64,000 nucleotides of DNA from Paractinoplanes brasiliensis (GTDB taxonomy: Bacteria > Actinomycetota > Actinomycetes > Mycobacteriales > Micromonosporaceae): positions 7,050,001 to 7,114,000 of the forward strand of contig NZ_SNWR01000001.1 in NCBI RefSeq assembly GCF_004362215.1, in the 5' to 3' direction. Each line of letters starts with the position of its first letter. Position 1 is the first letter of the stretch. Under the pieces are notes generated by a model. That model was not told the origin of the DNA. It worked only from the letters and a program-made list of their open reading frames with translations, and did not search any database. Below, piece after piece: positions 43,427 through 51,954 of the stretch. The position numbers and the translations under genes were made by a program.

Positions 43427-44113
43427 ATGATCACTGGATCGATCGCGGCCGTCGCACTGGCCGCCACGTTGGCGGGCGCGCCGCCGGTCGAGCCGCCGGC
43501 GGCCGGGCCGTTCGACACCGCGTCGGATCGCCGGGGCCGGGTCTACGTGGCCGAGGGGGACACGTTGGTCCGGCTCGCGCCGCGGGGCCGGCGGACGACC
43601 GTGGCGTCGTTCCCGAGCCGGGTGGTGCCGGCGCCCGCCCGGCTGCCCGACGGCACACCGCGGGGCGGGCCGGTGCGCATGCCGCCGGCGCCGAGCGCGG
43701 TCACCCTGGGGCCGGACGGCGCGTTCTACGTCGGGGAGCTGACCGGTTTCCCGTTCCCGCCGGGCCGGGCGCGGGTGTGGCGGGTCGTGCCGGGCCGGCC
43801 GCCGGAGGTGTTCGCGGGCGGGTTCACGGCCGTGGTCGACCTCGAGTGGGGGCCGGGCGGGCTCTACGTCCTCGAGCTCGCCCGGCACGGCCTGCTCAGC
43901 GGCGACCGCACCGGTGCGCTCGTCCGCGTCGAGGGGCGCGGACGGCGAGCCACAGTGGTTTCGTCCGGGCTGACCGCGCCGTCGGGTTTGACCATCAGTG
44001 CCGGCGTCGCCCACGTGACCGTCTGCGGGGACTGCCCGGGGGAGGGGAGCGTACGCAGTTTCCGGCTAACGGCCGCCCAGCCCGAGACGCAGCCCGGCCA
44101 CCCCGGCCGGTGA
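43427..44113 (+). CDS. Secreted ScyD/ScyE-like beta-propeller protein, short
   Basis: 228 aa. A signal peptide (MITGSIAAVALAATLAG) is followed by propeller strands: FDTASDRRGRVYVAEGDTL, VTLGPDGAFYVGELTGFPFPPG, AVVDLEWGPGGLYVLELARHG, and LTAPSGLTISAGVAHVTVCG. The middle motif FPFPPGxARVWRV and DLxxGPxGxLYVLE are typical of the ScyD/ScyE family; full members have 330-400 aa, so blades are missing here. Function of bacterial members is unclear. GGGGGA precedes the ATG. It overlaps the next convergent gene by 48 bp. Confidence 0.75.
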   Translation: MITGSIAAVALAATLAGAPPVEPPAAGPFDTASDRRGRVYVAEGDTLVRLAPRGRRTTVASFPSRVVPAPARLPDGTPRGGPVRMPPAPSAVTLGPDGAFYVGELTGFPFPPGRARVWRVVPGRPPEVFAGGFTAVVDLEWGPGGLYVLELARHGLLSGDRTGALVRVEGRGRRATVVSSGLTAPSGLTISAGVAHVTVCGDCPGEGSVRSFRLTAAQPETQPGHPGR

Positions 44114-44803
44114 CAGCGGCCGTGCGGTCGCGCGAGAGAGCTCATCCCGTACGGTGGCCGGAAGCTCGTCGGCCAGCGAGCGCAGGCGGGGATAGAGGTC
44201 GAGCACGTCGCGGTGGGTCAGCGCGCCCACGCCGATCAGCAGGCCGTTGACCGCGCCCGGCGTGTGCACCAGCTCGGCGCAGAGCGCGCGGCGCCAGTGC
44301 GGGTCGTCGACCCGGGTGGCGAACTCGCGGGCGATCCGGTTGCCGGCGGGCGACGGCTCCTCGGGGGCGGCGTGCCGGCCGGCTCGGGCGGGCACCGGGG
44401 CGAGGCGGCAGGCGATGCCGAGCAGCCGGGCGAGCTCGGGTACGGTGAGCACGTCGAGCCCGGTCGCGCAAGTCTCGCAGAGCCGGTAATAGGTGGCCGC
44501 GTGCACCAGGGTGGCCGGGCGCGGGCAGTCACCCAGCGGGCCGCACAGCCGGTCGAGGATGATCTCGGCGAGGGTGCCCTCGTGGTCGAAGCGGCCCACC
44601 CCGAAATAGGCGGCGGGGGCGCTGCGATATCGGGTCAGCGCGGTCCGGGCGCTGGCGTAGCCGTCGGAAGCCACGCTGATGCGCGGAACGCCGCTCTCGG
44701 CCTGCATCTGGATCAATCGGAACATATCCCGTCGCCCCCGGGTGGTGAAGGACCGTCGTCGACCGGGGGTACGGGCCGGGCGATCCCACGGTTCACTCGT
44801 CAT
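44066..44803 (-). CDS. Hypothetical protein, helical, with Cys pairs
   Basis: 245 aa from the ATG at 44803, which overlaps the 3' end of the upstream gene by 11 bp. The first 45 residues are basic and Thr/Arg-rich; then TRYRSAPAAYFGVGRFDHEG, a Cys-containing segment (LCGPLGDCPRPATLVHA, YYRLCETCATG) and a helical C-terminal half. The CxxC in RLCETC may bind a metal or redox partner. I do not recognise the family. It is probably translated with the 79-aa membrane protein. Confidence 0.65.
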   Translation of the reverse strand: MTSEPWDRPARTPGRRRSFTTRGRRDMFRLIQMQAESGVPRISVASDGYASARTALTRYRSAPAAYFGVGRFDHEGTLAEIILDRLCGPLGDCPRPATLVHAATYYRLCETCATGLDVLTVPELARLLGIACRLAPVPARAGRHAAPEEPSPAGNRIAREFATRVDDPHWRRALCAELVHTPGAVNGLLIGVGALTHRDVLDLYPRLRSLADELPATVRDELSRATARPLSPAGVAGLRLGLGGR

Positions 44804-45032
44804 GGGCGCCGGTGGAGAAAATCTGCCGGTCACGGTGCCGGATGAGCCGGAACGAGTCGAACGTGACCGCGTGCAAGGCATAGATCGCGGCCGAGATGAC
44901 CACGAACATCGCGGCCAGCACGGCGGCCAGGCTGCCGTCGAGGGTCTGCCAGGCGGCCGGAACGAGGGTTGCCCCTAGCACGACGGCCGCCTGACAAGTA
45001 GCCTCCGCGCAGCGCAACGGATCGAATGTCAT
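44793..45032 (-). CDS. Small two-helix membrane protein
   Basis: 79 aa from ATG 45032, preceded by GGAAGGGTGAAGG. Two hydrophobic helices (QAAVVLGATLVPAAW, LAAVLAAMFVVISAAIYALHAV) and a basic tail (RLIRHRDRQIF). Function unknown; it overlaps the following gene and faces the deacetylase gene across a structured intergenic region. Confidence 0.65.
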   Translation of the reverse strand: MTFDPLRCAEATCQAAVVLGATLVPAAWQTLDGSLAAVLAAMFVVISAAIYALHAVTFDSFRLIRHRDRQIFSTGAHDE

Positions 45033-45060
45033 AGCCTTCACCCTTCCGGGTGGTGATCCC

Positions 45061-45193
45061 TGCGCGCCTCTGCCCGGAGCGGGACTTCGCCTACGACTTT
45101 CGGCAGAGGGACGAAAGTGAAGTTTCCGCAACCCTGCGCAAGGGTTCCACCTAGCGTGGAACCTCAGACCACAAGCCGTACGAGGACGACCGC
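45061..45193 (+). promoter_or_regulatory. Structured leader/regulatory region before the glycan locus
   Basis: Four paired elements are packed in 100 bp. CTCTGCC (45068-45074) pairs GGCAGAG (45102-45108), and ACTTTCG (45096-45102) pairs CGAAAGT (45112-45118); their order is that of an H-type pseudoknot. Next, AACCCT/AGGGTT (45130-45135, 45141-45146) shares bases with GGTTCCAC/GTGGAACC (45143-45150, 45156-45163), so these two hairpins exclude one another. The deacetylase start follows at 45194. It fits no riboswitch class that I can recall. Confidence 0.5.
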
Positions 45194-46006
45194 GTGACCG
45201 TGACGACGAGGCCGGGCTGGGACACCCTGCCGGCGCTCATGTACCACTCCGTGTCCGCCGTCGGCGGGCCGATGCGCGATCTCGCGGTGCCGCCCGCCCT
45301 GCTGCGCGAGCAGTTGCAGGCGCTGGGCGCCGCGGGTTATCGCCTGGTCGGCCTGACCGAGGCGCTCGACCTGCTGGCCGCCGGCAGCACCGACAGGCTC
45401 CTCGCCGTCACGTTCGACGACGGCTACCGCGACTTCCTGACCGAGGGGGTGCCGATCCTCCAGGAGACGGGGGCCGGCGCCACCCTGTACGCGTCGGTCG
45501 GGCACCTCGGCGGCACGGCGGGCTGGCTGGGCCAGTGGGCGCCCGACTTCGGCCCGATGCTCACCTGGGACGAGCTCGACGAGGTGGCCGCGGCCGGGGT
45601 CGAGATCGGCAACCACAGCCTGATCCACCACCCCCTCGACGTCCTCCCGCCGGATCAGCTGCGCGACGAGATCACCCGCAGCCACGACGAGCTCGAGCAG
45701 CGGCTGCAGACCAGGGTGCGGTCGTTCGCCTACCCGCACGGGTACAACAGCCGCCGGGTCCGCGACCTCGTCGCCGCCACCGGGTACGACAACGCCACCG
45801 AGGTCGGCCGCCGGTTGCACACGCCGGGCGAGAAGAGGCTCGCCGTGCCCCGTCTGCAGCCCACCCCCGACCACAGCGGCGCCGACCTGGTCGAGCTGGT
45901 GAAGCACGGCGAGGCCGGCCTGATCCCCAAGGTCAAGCAGCTGGCCCAGCCGGGCTGGCGCGCGGTCCGTAAGGTGGCCCGCACGTTCGGACGGAACCTC
46001 ACGTGA
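45194..46006 (+). CDS. NodB-type polysaccharide deacetylase
   Basis: 270 aa. Carbohydrate esterase 4 motifs are LALTFDDG-like (VTFDDGYRDF), the metal pair in GNHSLIHHPLD, and SFAYPHGYNS. No signal peptide is evident, so it may act inside the cell or on lipid-linked sugar at the membrane. It would remove N- or O-acetyl groups from a polysaccharide. GTG at 45194. It leads an operon with the GH26 and beta-helix genes (overlaps of four bases). Confidence 0.88.
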   Translation: MTVTTRPGWDTLPALMYHSVSAVGGPMRDLAVPPALLREQLQALGAAGYRLVGLTEALDLLAAGSTDRLLAVTFDDGYRDFLTEGVPILQETGAGATLYASVGHLGGTAGWLGQWAPDFGPMLTWDELDEVAAAGVEIGNHSLIHHPLDVLPPDQLRDEITRSHDELEQRLQTRVRSFAYPHGYNSRRVRDLVAATGYDNATEVGRRLHTPGEKRLAVPRLQPTPDHSGADLVELVKHGEAGLIPKVKQLAQPGWRAVRKVARTFGRNLT

Positions 46007-46998
46007 AGCGCCGTAGTCTGCTGGGCCTGTCCCTGGCCGCCGTCCCGCTCGCCGGCTGCGAGCAGTACCGCTCCGACGACGAAGTGCCGCCCGTCGTGTC
46101 GCACCCGCCGCCCTCGGCCAGCGAGGCTCCGGGGTCTCTGCCGCCGGTCACCGAGGGCGGTGGCCCGGTGCGCTTCAAGCAGGGCGCGGTCATGCTCGGC
46201 GCGTACGTGGATCTGAAGGGCATGGGCGTCAACGCGGGGATCGACCTGCGTCGCCGTCAGCTCGGGAGGCCCGAGCGGATCGTCCACCGGTACTACTCGT
46301 GGACCGATCCGCTGCCGGTCTCGCTGGGCTACGTGTCCGGCAAGAGCACGCTGATGATCTCGTGGCGCGGGCCCGAGTACAAAGATGTCAACGGCGGCGC
46401 ATCGGACAAACTCATCGCGCGTGCCGCAAAGCGTATGGCGCAGCGGAAAAAGCCCACATTGATGCGCTGGGCCTGGGACATGAACCGCGACTTCTACAAA
46501 TGGGGCGGACCCGGCAACAACCGGGACACCGAGGGCTACATCCAGGCGTTTCGCCGCATCCACCGGATCTTCCGGGAGGAGGGCGCGGACAATGTCTCGT
46601 GGGTCTGGAGCCCCAACTGGAATTCGCGCCCCGCCGAGGATTGGAACGCGTTCACGAACTATTATCCGGGGGATGAATACGTCGACTGGGCCGGTGTATC
46701 CGGCTTCGCCCAGGCACACTCGCCGGGCGACATGTTCGACGAGTTCTACGCGACGTACAGCTCCCGGAAGCCCATCATGATCACTGAGGTCTCGGTCGTG
46801 GACCGCGGCGGCGGCACCAAGCCGGAATGGATCGCCGCCCTGCGCTCCTGGATCAAGGCGCACCCCGCGGTCGGCGCGTCGGTCTGGTTCGACACCGACA
46901 CCCACCCCTCCTCCCGGGAGAACTGGCGGATCGACTCGTCGGCGGCGTCGCTGGCGGCCTACAAGGCGATGTCGAACGACCCGGTCTTCACCGGGTGA
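46003..46998 (+). CDS. GH26-like lipoprotein with Asp at the acid/base position
   Basis: 331 aa. KRRSLLGLSLAAVPLAGC combines a twin-arginine-like motif with a lipobox (Cys19). The mature (beta/alpha)8 domain resembles family 26 (beta-mannanase type) enzymes. The fourth-strand motif reads LMRWAWDMNRDFYKW; GH26 enzymes have HEMN here with Glu as acid/base, so Asp159 replaces it. The nucleophile Glu is kept in PIMITEVSVVD. It may cut or bind the polysaccharide made by this locus. GTG in the deacetylase stop. Confidence 0.8.
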   Translation: MKRRSLLGLSLAAVPLAGCEQYRSDDEVPPVVSHPPPSASEAPGSLPPVTEGGGPVRFKQGAVMLGAYVDLKGMGVNAGIDLRRRQLGRPERIVHRYYSWTDPLPVSLGYVSGKSTLMISWRGPEYKDVNGGASDKLIARAAKRMAQRKKPTLMRWAWDMNRDFYKWGGPGNNRDTEGYIQAFRRIHRIFREEGADNVSWVWSPNWNSRPAEDWNAFTNYYPGDEYVDWAGVSGFAQAHSPGDMFDEFYATYSSRKPIMITEVSVVDRGGGTKPEWIAALRSWIKAHPAVGASVWFDTDTHPSSRENWRIDSSAASLAAYKAMSNDPVFTG

Positions 46999-48380
46999 CC
47001 GGAGCGCATCACCGGTCGAGGCGCAGCAGCCATCGCGCCCCGGCCGGTACCCGCCGCCGCTGGCTCGGGCTGCTGATGGTGCTGCTGCTCGGCGGCACGG
47101 CGGCCGCGGGCTATCGGGCCTACTTCTACGAGGGCCCGCCCGACGTCGAGGCGGCCGGGCCGGGCCTGTGGGTCTCCACGCGCGGCTCCGACGACGCCGA
47201 CGGCAGCCCCGAGAAGCCCTGGAAGACGATCGCGCACGCGGTCGAGGTGGCGCCGGCCAAGTCCAAGATCTTCGTACGGGACGGCACGTACGCCCCGTTC
47301 ACGGTCTCGCGCCCGAACCTGACCGTGACCAGTGCCCCGGGCGAACGCGCGACGGTCGAGGGCGTGTCCGGCGTACGCGACGGCATCCTGGTCGCGGCCA
47401 CGGGCACCACGATCGCCGACCTGACCGTACAGGGCTGCGTGCCCAAGCCGGACGCCAACGTCAACGTCAACGGGGACCACGGCAGCGGCATCCGGGTGCA
47501 CAAGACCAGCAAGGTGACCATCCGCGGCGTGACGGTGCGCGACAGCCACGGCGAGAACTCGGCCGGCCTGCCGGTGGGGTGTTACGGCATCCTGGTCACC
47601 GACTCCAACGACGTACGGGTCACCGGCTCGGAGGTGCACCACAACGGCGCCGGCATCGGCGTGACCGGCGGCGGCCGGGGCGTGCTGGTCGACGGCAACA
47701 ACGTGCACGACCAGGACAGGATCATCCAGAACTCCAAGCCCGACGGCGACGACTTCGGCGGGTACGGGCTGTCGGCCACCTTCATCACGGCCAAGCCGGG
47801 CCCGGTGTTCCGCGACAACACCGTACGGCGTAACCACGGCCCGTCCGAGGACTACGGCATCGACGGCGGGGGCATCGAGATCTACGACGCGGCCAACGTC
47901 ACCATCACCGGCAACACGTTCGAGGCGAACGACGGCGTGATGGAGACCGGCACCGGCAACGGGGGCGGCTGCGCCAACAACGTCTTCAGCGACAACCGGG
48001 CGAACGGCGGCACCGAATCCGGCTTCGGCAACGACACCGGCATGGTGCTGCGCTGCGCGGCCGGGATGACGGTCAGCAACAACACCTTCGCCGACATGAA
48101 GAAGTTCACGTTCCTGCTGGCCACCGGCAGCGACTTCGCCGGCAGCATCGAGGGCCTGAAGATCACCGGCAACACGGTGACCCGCAACGACAGCGTGCCC
48201 ATCTTCCGCCTCCAGATCGACGGCGGCGACTCGCCCAACATGACGATCGACAAGAACAACTACCAGACCGGCGACAACAACTTCTCGATCCTCAACGGCA
48301 GCTTCACCGAGGCGTCCGTCCCGTACGACGAATGGGTCTCCCGCACCGGCTTCGACAAAGCCTCCACCCTCAAACGCTGA
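46995..48380 (+). CDS. Membrane-anchored right-handed parallel beta-helix protein
   Basis: 461 aa. A basic N-terminus and one helix (WLGLLMVLLLGGTAAAGY) lead to an outer beta-helix of about 12 coils: GLWVSTRGSDDADGSPEKPW, then repeated turns of the type VTIRGVTVRDSHG, VRVTGSEVHHNGAGIGVTGG, VTITGNTFEANDG, MTVSNNTFADM. This fold is typical of polysaccharide lyases, epimerases and hydrolases (pectate-lyase/AlgG type). Catalytic residues cannot be picked by eye. It is coupled to the GH26-like gene by GTGA. Confidence 0.85.
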   Translation: MTGAHHRSRRSSHRAPAGTRRRWLGLLMVLLLGGTAAAGYRAYFYEGPPDVEAAGPGLWVSTRGSDDADGSPEKPWKTIAHAVEVAPAKSKIFVRDGTYAPFTVSRPNLTVTSAPGERATVEGVSGVRDGILVAATGTTIADLTVQGCVPKPDANVNVNGDHGSGIRVHKTSKVTIRGVTVRDSHGENSAGLPVGCYGILVTDSNDVRVTGSEVHHNGAGIGVTGGGRGVLVDGNNVHDQDRIIQNSKPDGDDFGGYGLSATFITAKPGPVFRDNTVRRNHGPSEDYGIDGGGIEIYDAANVTITGNTFEANDGVMETGTGNGGGCANNVFSDNRANGGTESGFGNDTGMVLRCAAGMTVSNNTFADMKKFTFLLATGSDFAGSIEGLKITGNTVTRNDSVPIFRLQIDGGDSPNMTIDKNNYQTGDNNFSILNGSFTEASVPYDEWVSRTGFDKASTLKR

Positions 48381-48416
48381 ACCCGGTCCGGCCGCCGCCG
48401 AGTGCGGTTCAGCGTT
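48373..48416. terminator. Bidirectional terminator spanning both stop codons
   Basis: An 11-bp perfect inverted repeat (AACGCTGAACC 48373-48383, GGTTCAGCGTT 48406-48416) covers the stops of the beta-helix gene (48378-48380) and of the convergent EF-hand gene (48409-48411). Confidence 0.75.
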
Positions 48417-48960
48417 CGATGTGGCCGAAGAAGAGGCTGGCGGGCGAGTCGAGCTCGGGTGAGGTGAAGAAGTCCCGGATGGCGCCGATGAACTCGTCGC
48501 GGCTGATCCGGCCGTCGTCGTCGGTGTCGAGTTCCAGGAAGACGTTCAGCGCTTCGAGGTCCGACACGCCCCACGCCTCCAGGAACACCTTGTACTCCGG
48601 CTTGCTGATGGCGTCGTCCCCGTCGGTGTCCATCACGTCGAAGATCGCCTGCGGGACCACCGAAGCCATGGTGAACTGACTCGTGTCGGCGCCCGCCGCC
48701 TTGTTCCCCGCCACGAACTGCTCTTTCGACAGCCGATCGACGCCGTTCACGTGGCGCAGCAGCTCGGACCAGTACCTCTGGTAGGCGGCTCGCAGCGCAT
48801 GCGCCCGGTCGTCCTCCGCCGCGATGCCGTATCCGTCCAGGTAGCGACTGATCAGGCGTTCGTAGTCGTTCCAGTCGACCAGTCCGTCCCCGTCGGTGTC
48901 GCTCGCCCCGAACAGATGCCCCAGCTTCACGGCGATCGGATCAACAGCGCCATCGGTCAT
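48409..48960 (-). CDS. EF-hand calcium-binding protein (calsymin/CabD-like)
   Basis: 183 aa. Three clear canonical loops: DTDGDGLVDWND near the N-terminus, DTDGDDAISKPE in the middle, DTDDDGRISRDE near the C-terminus; the segment VNGVDRLSKEQF is a fourth, degenerate one. No signal peptide, so it is a cytoplasmic Ca2+ buffer or sensor. Similar proteins occur in Streptomyces. Start at 48960 with GGAGG about 10 bases before. Confidence 0.9.
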   Translation of the reverse strand: MTDGAVDPIAVKLGHLFGASDTDGDGLVDWNDYERLISRYLDGYGIAAEDDRAHALRAAYQRYWSELLRHVNGVDRLSKEQFVAGNKAAGADTSQFTMASVVPQAIFDVMDTDGDDAISKPEYKVFLEAWGVSDLEALNVFLELDTDDDGRISRDEFIGAIRDFFTSPELDSPASLFFGHIER

Positions 48961-49004
48961 GTGCCCTGGCCCTCCAAATGTTAGTTCGTCGGCGATGTGC
49001 CCGG

Positions 49005-49367
49005 TCACGGGGCGGACCAGCCGGCGTCCCGGCAGGCCTGGGTGAAAGCGTCGGAGGCCGTACGCCAGGCGGTGTTGCCCTCGTCGGCGTTGCGGCCCAG
49101 TTCCATCGCGCGGTTGCGTACCGGTTCGTTGTCGCTCTTGACCGCGGACGTGGTGACCTTGTCGGCGAGGGAGAGTCGGGCCGAGTTGCTGCGGGCGGAG
49201 GCCTGACCGGCCGCGAAGTCGTCGCACGCGCGTACGGCCGCGTTGTCCAGGACGCCCGGCCCCTCGTCGCCGGAGTCGGCGCCGCGGCCCGCGATCAGGG
49301 CGAACACGACCAGACCCGCGATCACCAGGGCGATGATCTGCGGACGGCCCAGCTTGAACAGTTTCAC
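49005..49367 (-). CDS. Small secreted or membrane-anchored helical protein, unknown
   Basis: 120 aa from GTG 49367. One N-terminal helix (IIALVIAGLVVFALIAG) and a helical outer domain with two Cys (VRACDDFAAGQASAR, FTQACRDAGW) likely joined by a disulfide. I do not recognise a function. It lies 44 bp upstream of the EF-hand gene on the same strand. Confidence 0.75.
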   Translation of the reverse strand: MKLFKLGRPQIIALVIAGLVVFALIAGRGADSGDEGPGVLDNAAVRACDDFAAGQASARSNSARLSLADKVTTSAVKSDNEPVRNRAMELGRNADEGNTAWRTASDAFTQACRDAGWSAP

Positions 49368-49418
49368 ACCCAGAGGCTATCGGGACGCGCGCCCCGAAAC
49401 CCACGTTCACTCACGCAA

Positions 49419-49454
49419 AAGGCCCGCTTCCCGACCGTATGGGAAACGGGCCTT
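49419..49454 (-). terminator. Rho-independent terminator of the membrane protein gene
   Basis: AAGGCCCG-C-TTCCC (49419-49432) and GGGAA-A-CGGGCCTT (49441-49454) form a 13-bp stem with one mismatch and an 8-base loop. Read on the minus strand it is followed by TTTTGCG, a short U-run, right after the gene ending at 49473. Confidence 0.85.
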
Positions 49455-49472
49455 GGACCTTGCCGTTGATCT

Positions 49473-51905
49473 TTACTGCGTGGCGGGGGCGCCGACCAGC
49501 TTGAAGATCGCTACGCCGGGGGCCTGGTAGAAGACCTGCCAGTTGGCCGAGGCGCGCAGGGCCGAGTCGAGCGACTGCATCGCGTTGTCGTCGGCCGTGC
49601 CGAAGTAGTCGGTGTAGTCGTCCATCGCGTCGCTGACCACCAGGTAGTTGGTGGGGTAGTTCATGGCGCGGATGTACGTCTCGATGTCCGGCAGGCGGGT
49701 GCCGTTGATGTTGCCGGTGAACAGCGGGTCGCCGATCAGCGAGATGTCGACCGACACGTGCCCCTTGTTGAACTCGCCGTAGTTGGCCTCGAGCTTCGTC
49801 GGGAAGTTCGGCGCCACCAGGACCAGGCCGGAACCGGGCTCGGCGTTGGCGTAGAAGTACTGCGCCGCCTCGATGTCGGTCGCCCGCACCTGGTGCACCA
49901 TCAGCTGGCCCTGCAGGCCCTGCAGACCGGCGAGCAGCAGCACGGCCAGCATCACGCCGGAGGCCAGCATCGCGGGCACCCCGCGGCGTCCCTTGCCGGC
50001 CCAGAGCACGCCGATCAGCAGCCCGACGAACGGCATCGAGAAGGCGAAGACCCGGTAGATCGCCTCGCCGCCGTAGTTGCCGGCGACCAGGGTGACCATC
50101 GGCAGGAAGCCGATCAGCGCGGGCGTCAGGACCCGGCCCAGCCTCTTGCGGGTCAGGAAGACGGCGATCAGCGCGGCGAGCCAGACCCCGAGGGCCAGGG
50201 CCCGCGAGACGGTCGCCGAGAACTCCTGTTCGGGGGTGTTCCAGCTGGCCGAGTTGCCCGAGGCGTTGGACAGCAGGTCGAAGCTGAACAGGCTGTACTG
50301 GCTGTTCACCGAGCCCAGGCGGGGCACGAAGAAGAGCAGCATGAGCGCGACCAGACCGGCCAGGAACACCCGCGGCCGCAGGATGCCCAGGATCGTCAGG
50401 GCGAACAGCGGGACCATCATCAGCACCGGGGTGAGCTGGTGCGAGACGATGATCGCGGCGAACAGCCCGGTGGCGCCGAGGGCGGCGTAACGCCGGGTCC
50501 GGGCGTCGGTCTGGGGGCGCGCCGGCATGCCCTGGACGGCCCAGGCACGCAGCCGGGCGATCCGGCCCTTGGGCTCGGACTTGACCTCAGGGGCGCCGAC
50601 CAGCCAGCGGGTCACGATCACCCAGAACGCCAGCATCAGCGCGAAGACCAGCGCCTGCGGCGAGAAGTAGCCGATGTCGACCCACATGCAGGCCTGGAAC
50701 AGCAGCACGGCCAGCGCGATGACCCGGCGGTCCTTGGTGAACTGGCGCAGCAGGGCGGCCGTCATCAGCGAGGTGACCAGCGCGAACAGCAGCGAGGACC
50801 AGGCCGCGAACGAGAGGCCGTCGACGCCGGAGATCTGCGACAGGCCGGCCACCGCGGCGAAGAAGCCGGGCCACTGCTGGTAGATGTCGCTGCCGCTGAT
50901 CAGGCTGCCGTTCTCGCGGATCAGGTCGACGACGCCGATGTGCTTGTACGTCCAGGCGTACTCGATCGTGCCGTCCAGCAGCGGGACGGTGGCCTGCATG
51001 ATGATCGGCACGACGATCAGGTAGGCCGCCATGACCAGCGGCCGGGCCCGGCCGAACAGCTCGACAGCGAAGCCGATGAACAGCACCACGACGCCGACGA
51101 CGAAGGGCACGCCGAGCGCCGCGCTGAAGCCGTACAGCCCGACCTGGTCGGGGGAGATCTGGGCGAGCGCGAGAACCCAGAGGCCGACGCCCGCGGCCAG
51201 CGTCACGAAGGGGATGACGCCGAGCGCGAGGCCGTTGTCGATCTTGTCGTACGGCTTGCCGACCCGGCCCAGGATCAGCGGCACCTTGGCCCGCGAGAGC
51301 CGGAAGAACTGCACCGCCGAGCCGGCCACGGTGACGCCGGCGAGCGCGCTGAGCCAGATCGCCGGCTCCCAGACCCGCAGCCACAGCGTGACCGAGGACA
51401 GGAGTGTGACGGCGGCCAGGCTGCCGGCCACGGCGAGCGCCCAGGAGACCAGGCGGTTGCGCACGTTGGCCACGGACAGCAGGGCCGCGCCCGGGCCGAA
51501 CAGGGTCAGCACGAGCAGCAGGACCAGGCGGCCCGGCCCCTCGGGGACGACCTGCCCGAGCAGGCCCAGCACGCCGGCCACGATGCCGACGAGCGCGAAC
51601 TCGGGCCGGTGGTCGGCGCCGGACTCGTGGTCGGCCGCGGCCGCCGGCTCCTCGGACAGCGCCGGGGCGCCGCCGCCGGTGGTGATCACCGGGGCGGGCA
51701 TGAACCGGGTCTGCGACGAGTCGTCGGGGCCGATCGGGATCCGGACGGTCTTGTCGCCGATTTCGAGCCGGGTGGTCGCGTCCTTGTCGACGGTGGAGAT
51801 CACCGCCGTCGCGTCCGGGGCCGGCTGGGCCTCGCCGGCGGCGCCCAGAACGATCCGGACGGTGGAGTCCGGCTGGTCCGGCATGTCGGCCGAGCGTTGC
51901 TGCAT
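49473..51905 (-). CDS. Large polytopic membrane protein (GT-C or polymerase-like) of the glycan locus
   Basis: 810 aa. A cytoplasmic N-terminus of about 115 residues (VRIVLGAAGEAQPAPDAT, DKDATTRLEIGDKTVRIP) precedes some 16 hydrophobic helices, a large loop with GSDIYQQWPGFFAAVAGL after the sixth or seventh, and a C-terminal outer domain (about 690-810, ETYIRAMNYPTNYLVVSDAM). The layout resembles GT-C glycosyltransferases or Wzy-type polymerases that use lipid-linked sugars. No catalytic motif can be named. GGAGGA precedes the ATG at 51905. Three GT2 genes lie just upstream on the same strand. Confidence 0.75.
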   Translation of the reverse strand: MQQRSADMPDQPDSTVRIVLGAAGEAQPAPDATAVISTVDKDATTRLEIGDKTVRIPIGPDDSSQTRFMPAPVITTGGGAPALSEEPAAAADHESGADHRPEFALVGIVAGVLGLLGQVVPEGPGRLVLLLVLTLFGPGAALLSVANVRNRLVSWALAVAGSLAAVTLLSSVTLWLRVWEPAIWLSALAGVTVAGSAVQFFRLSRAKVPLILGRVGKPYDKIDNGLALGVIPFVTLAAGVGLWVLALAQISPDQVGLYGFSAALGVPFVVGVVVLFIGFAVELFGRARPLVMAAYLIVVPIIMQATVPLLDGTIEYAWTYKHIGVVDLIRENGSLISGSDIYQQWPGFFAAVAGLSQISGVDGLSFAAWSSLLFALVTSLMTAALLRQFTKDRRVIALAVLLFQACMWVDIGYFSPQALVFALMLAFWVIVTRWLVGAPEVKSEPKGRIARLRAWAVQGMPARPQTDARTRRYAALGATGLFAAIIVSHQLTPVLMMVPLFALTILGILRPRVFLAGLVALMLLFFVPRLGSVNSQYSLFSFDLLSNASGNSASWNTPEQEFSATVSRALALGVWLAALIAVFLTRKRLGRVLTPALIGFLPMVTLVAGNYGGEAIYRVFAFSMPFVGLLIGVLWAGKGRRGVPAMLASGVMLAVLLLAGLQGLQGQLMVHQVRATDIEAAQYFYANAEPGSGLVLVAPNFPTKLEANYGEFNKGHVSVDISLIGDPLFTGNINGTRLPDIETYIRAMNYPTNYLVVSDAMDDYTDYFGTADDNAMQSLDSALRASANWQVFYQAPGVAIFKLVGAPATQ

Positions 51906-51954
51906 GTATTCCCGTCCTCCGTGAACGTCACGACGCCGGCCGTGACGCGTGTTC

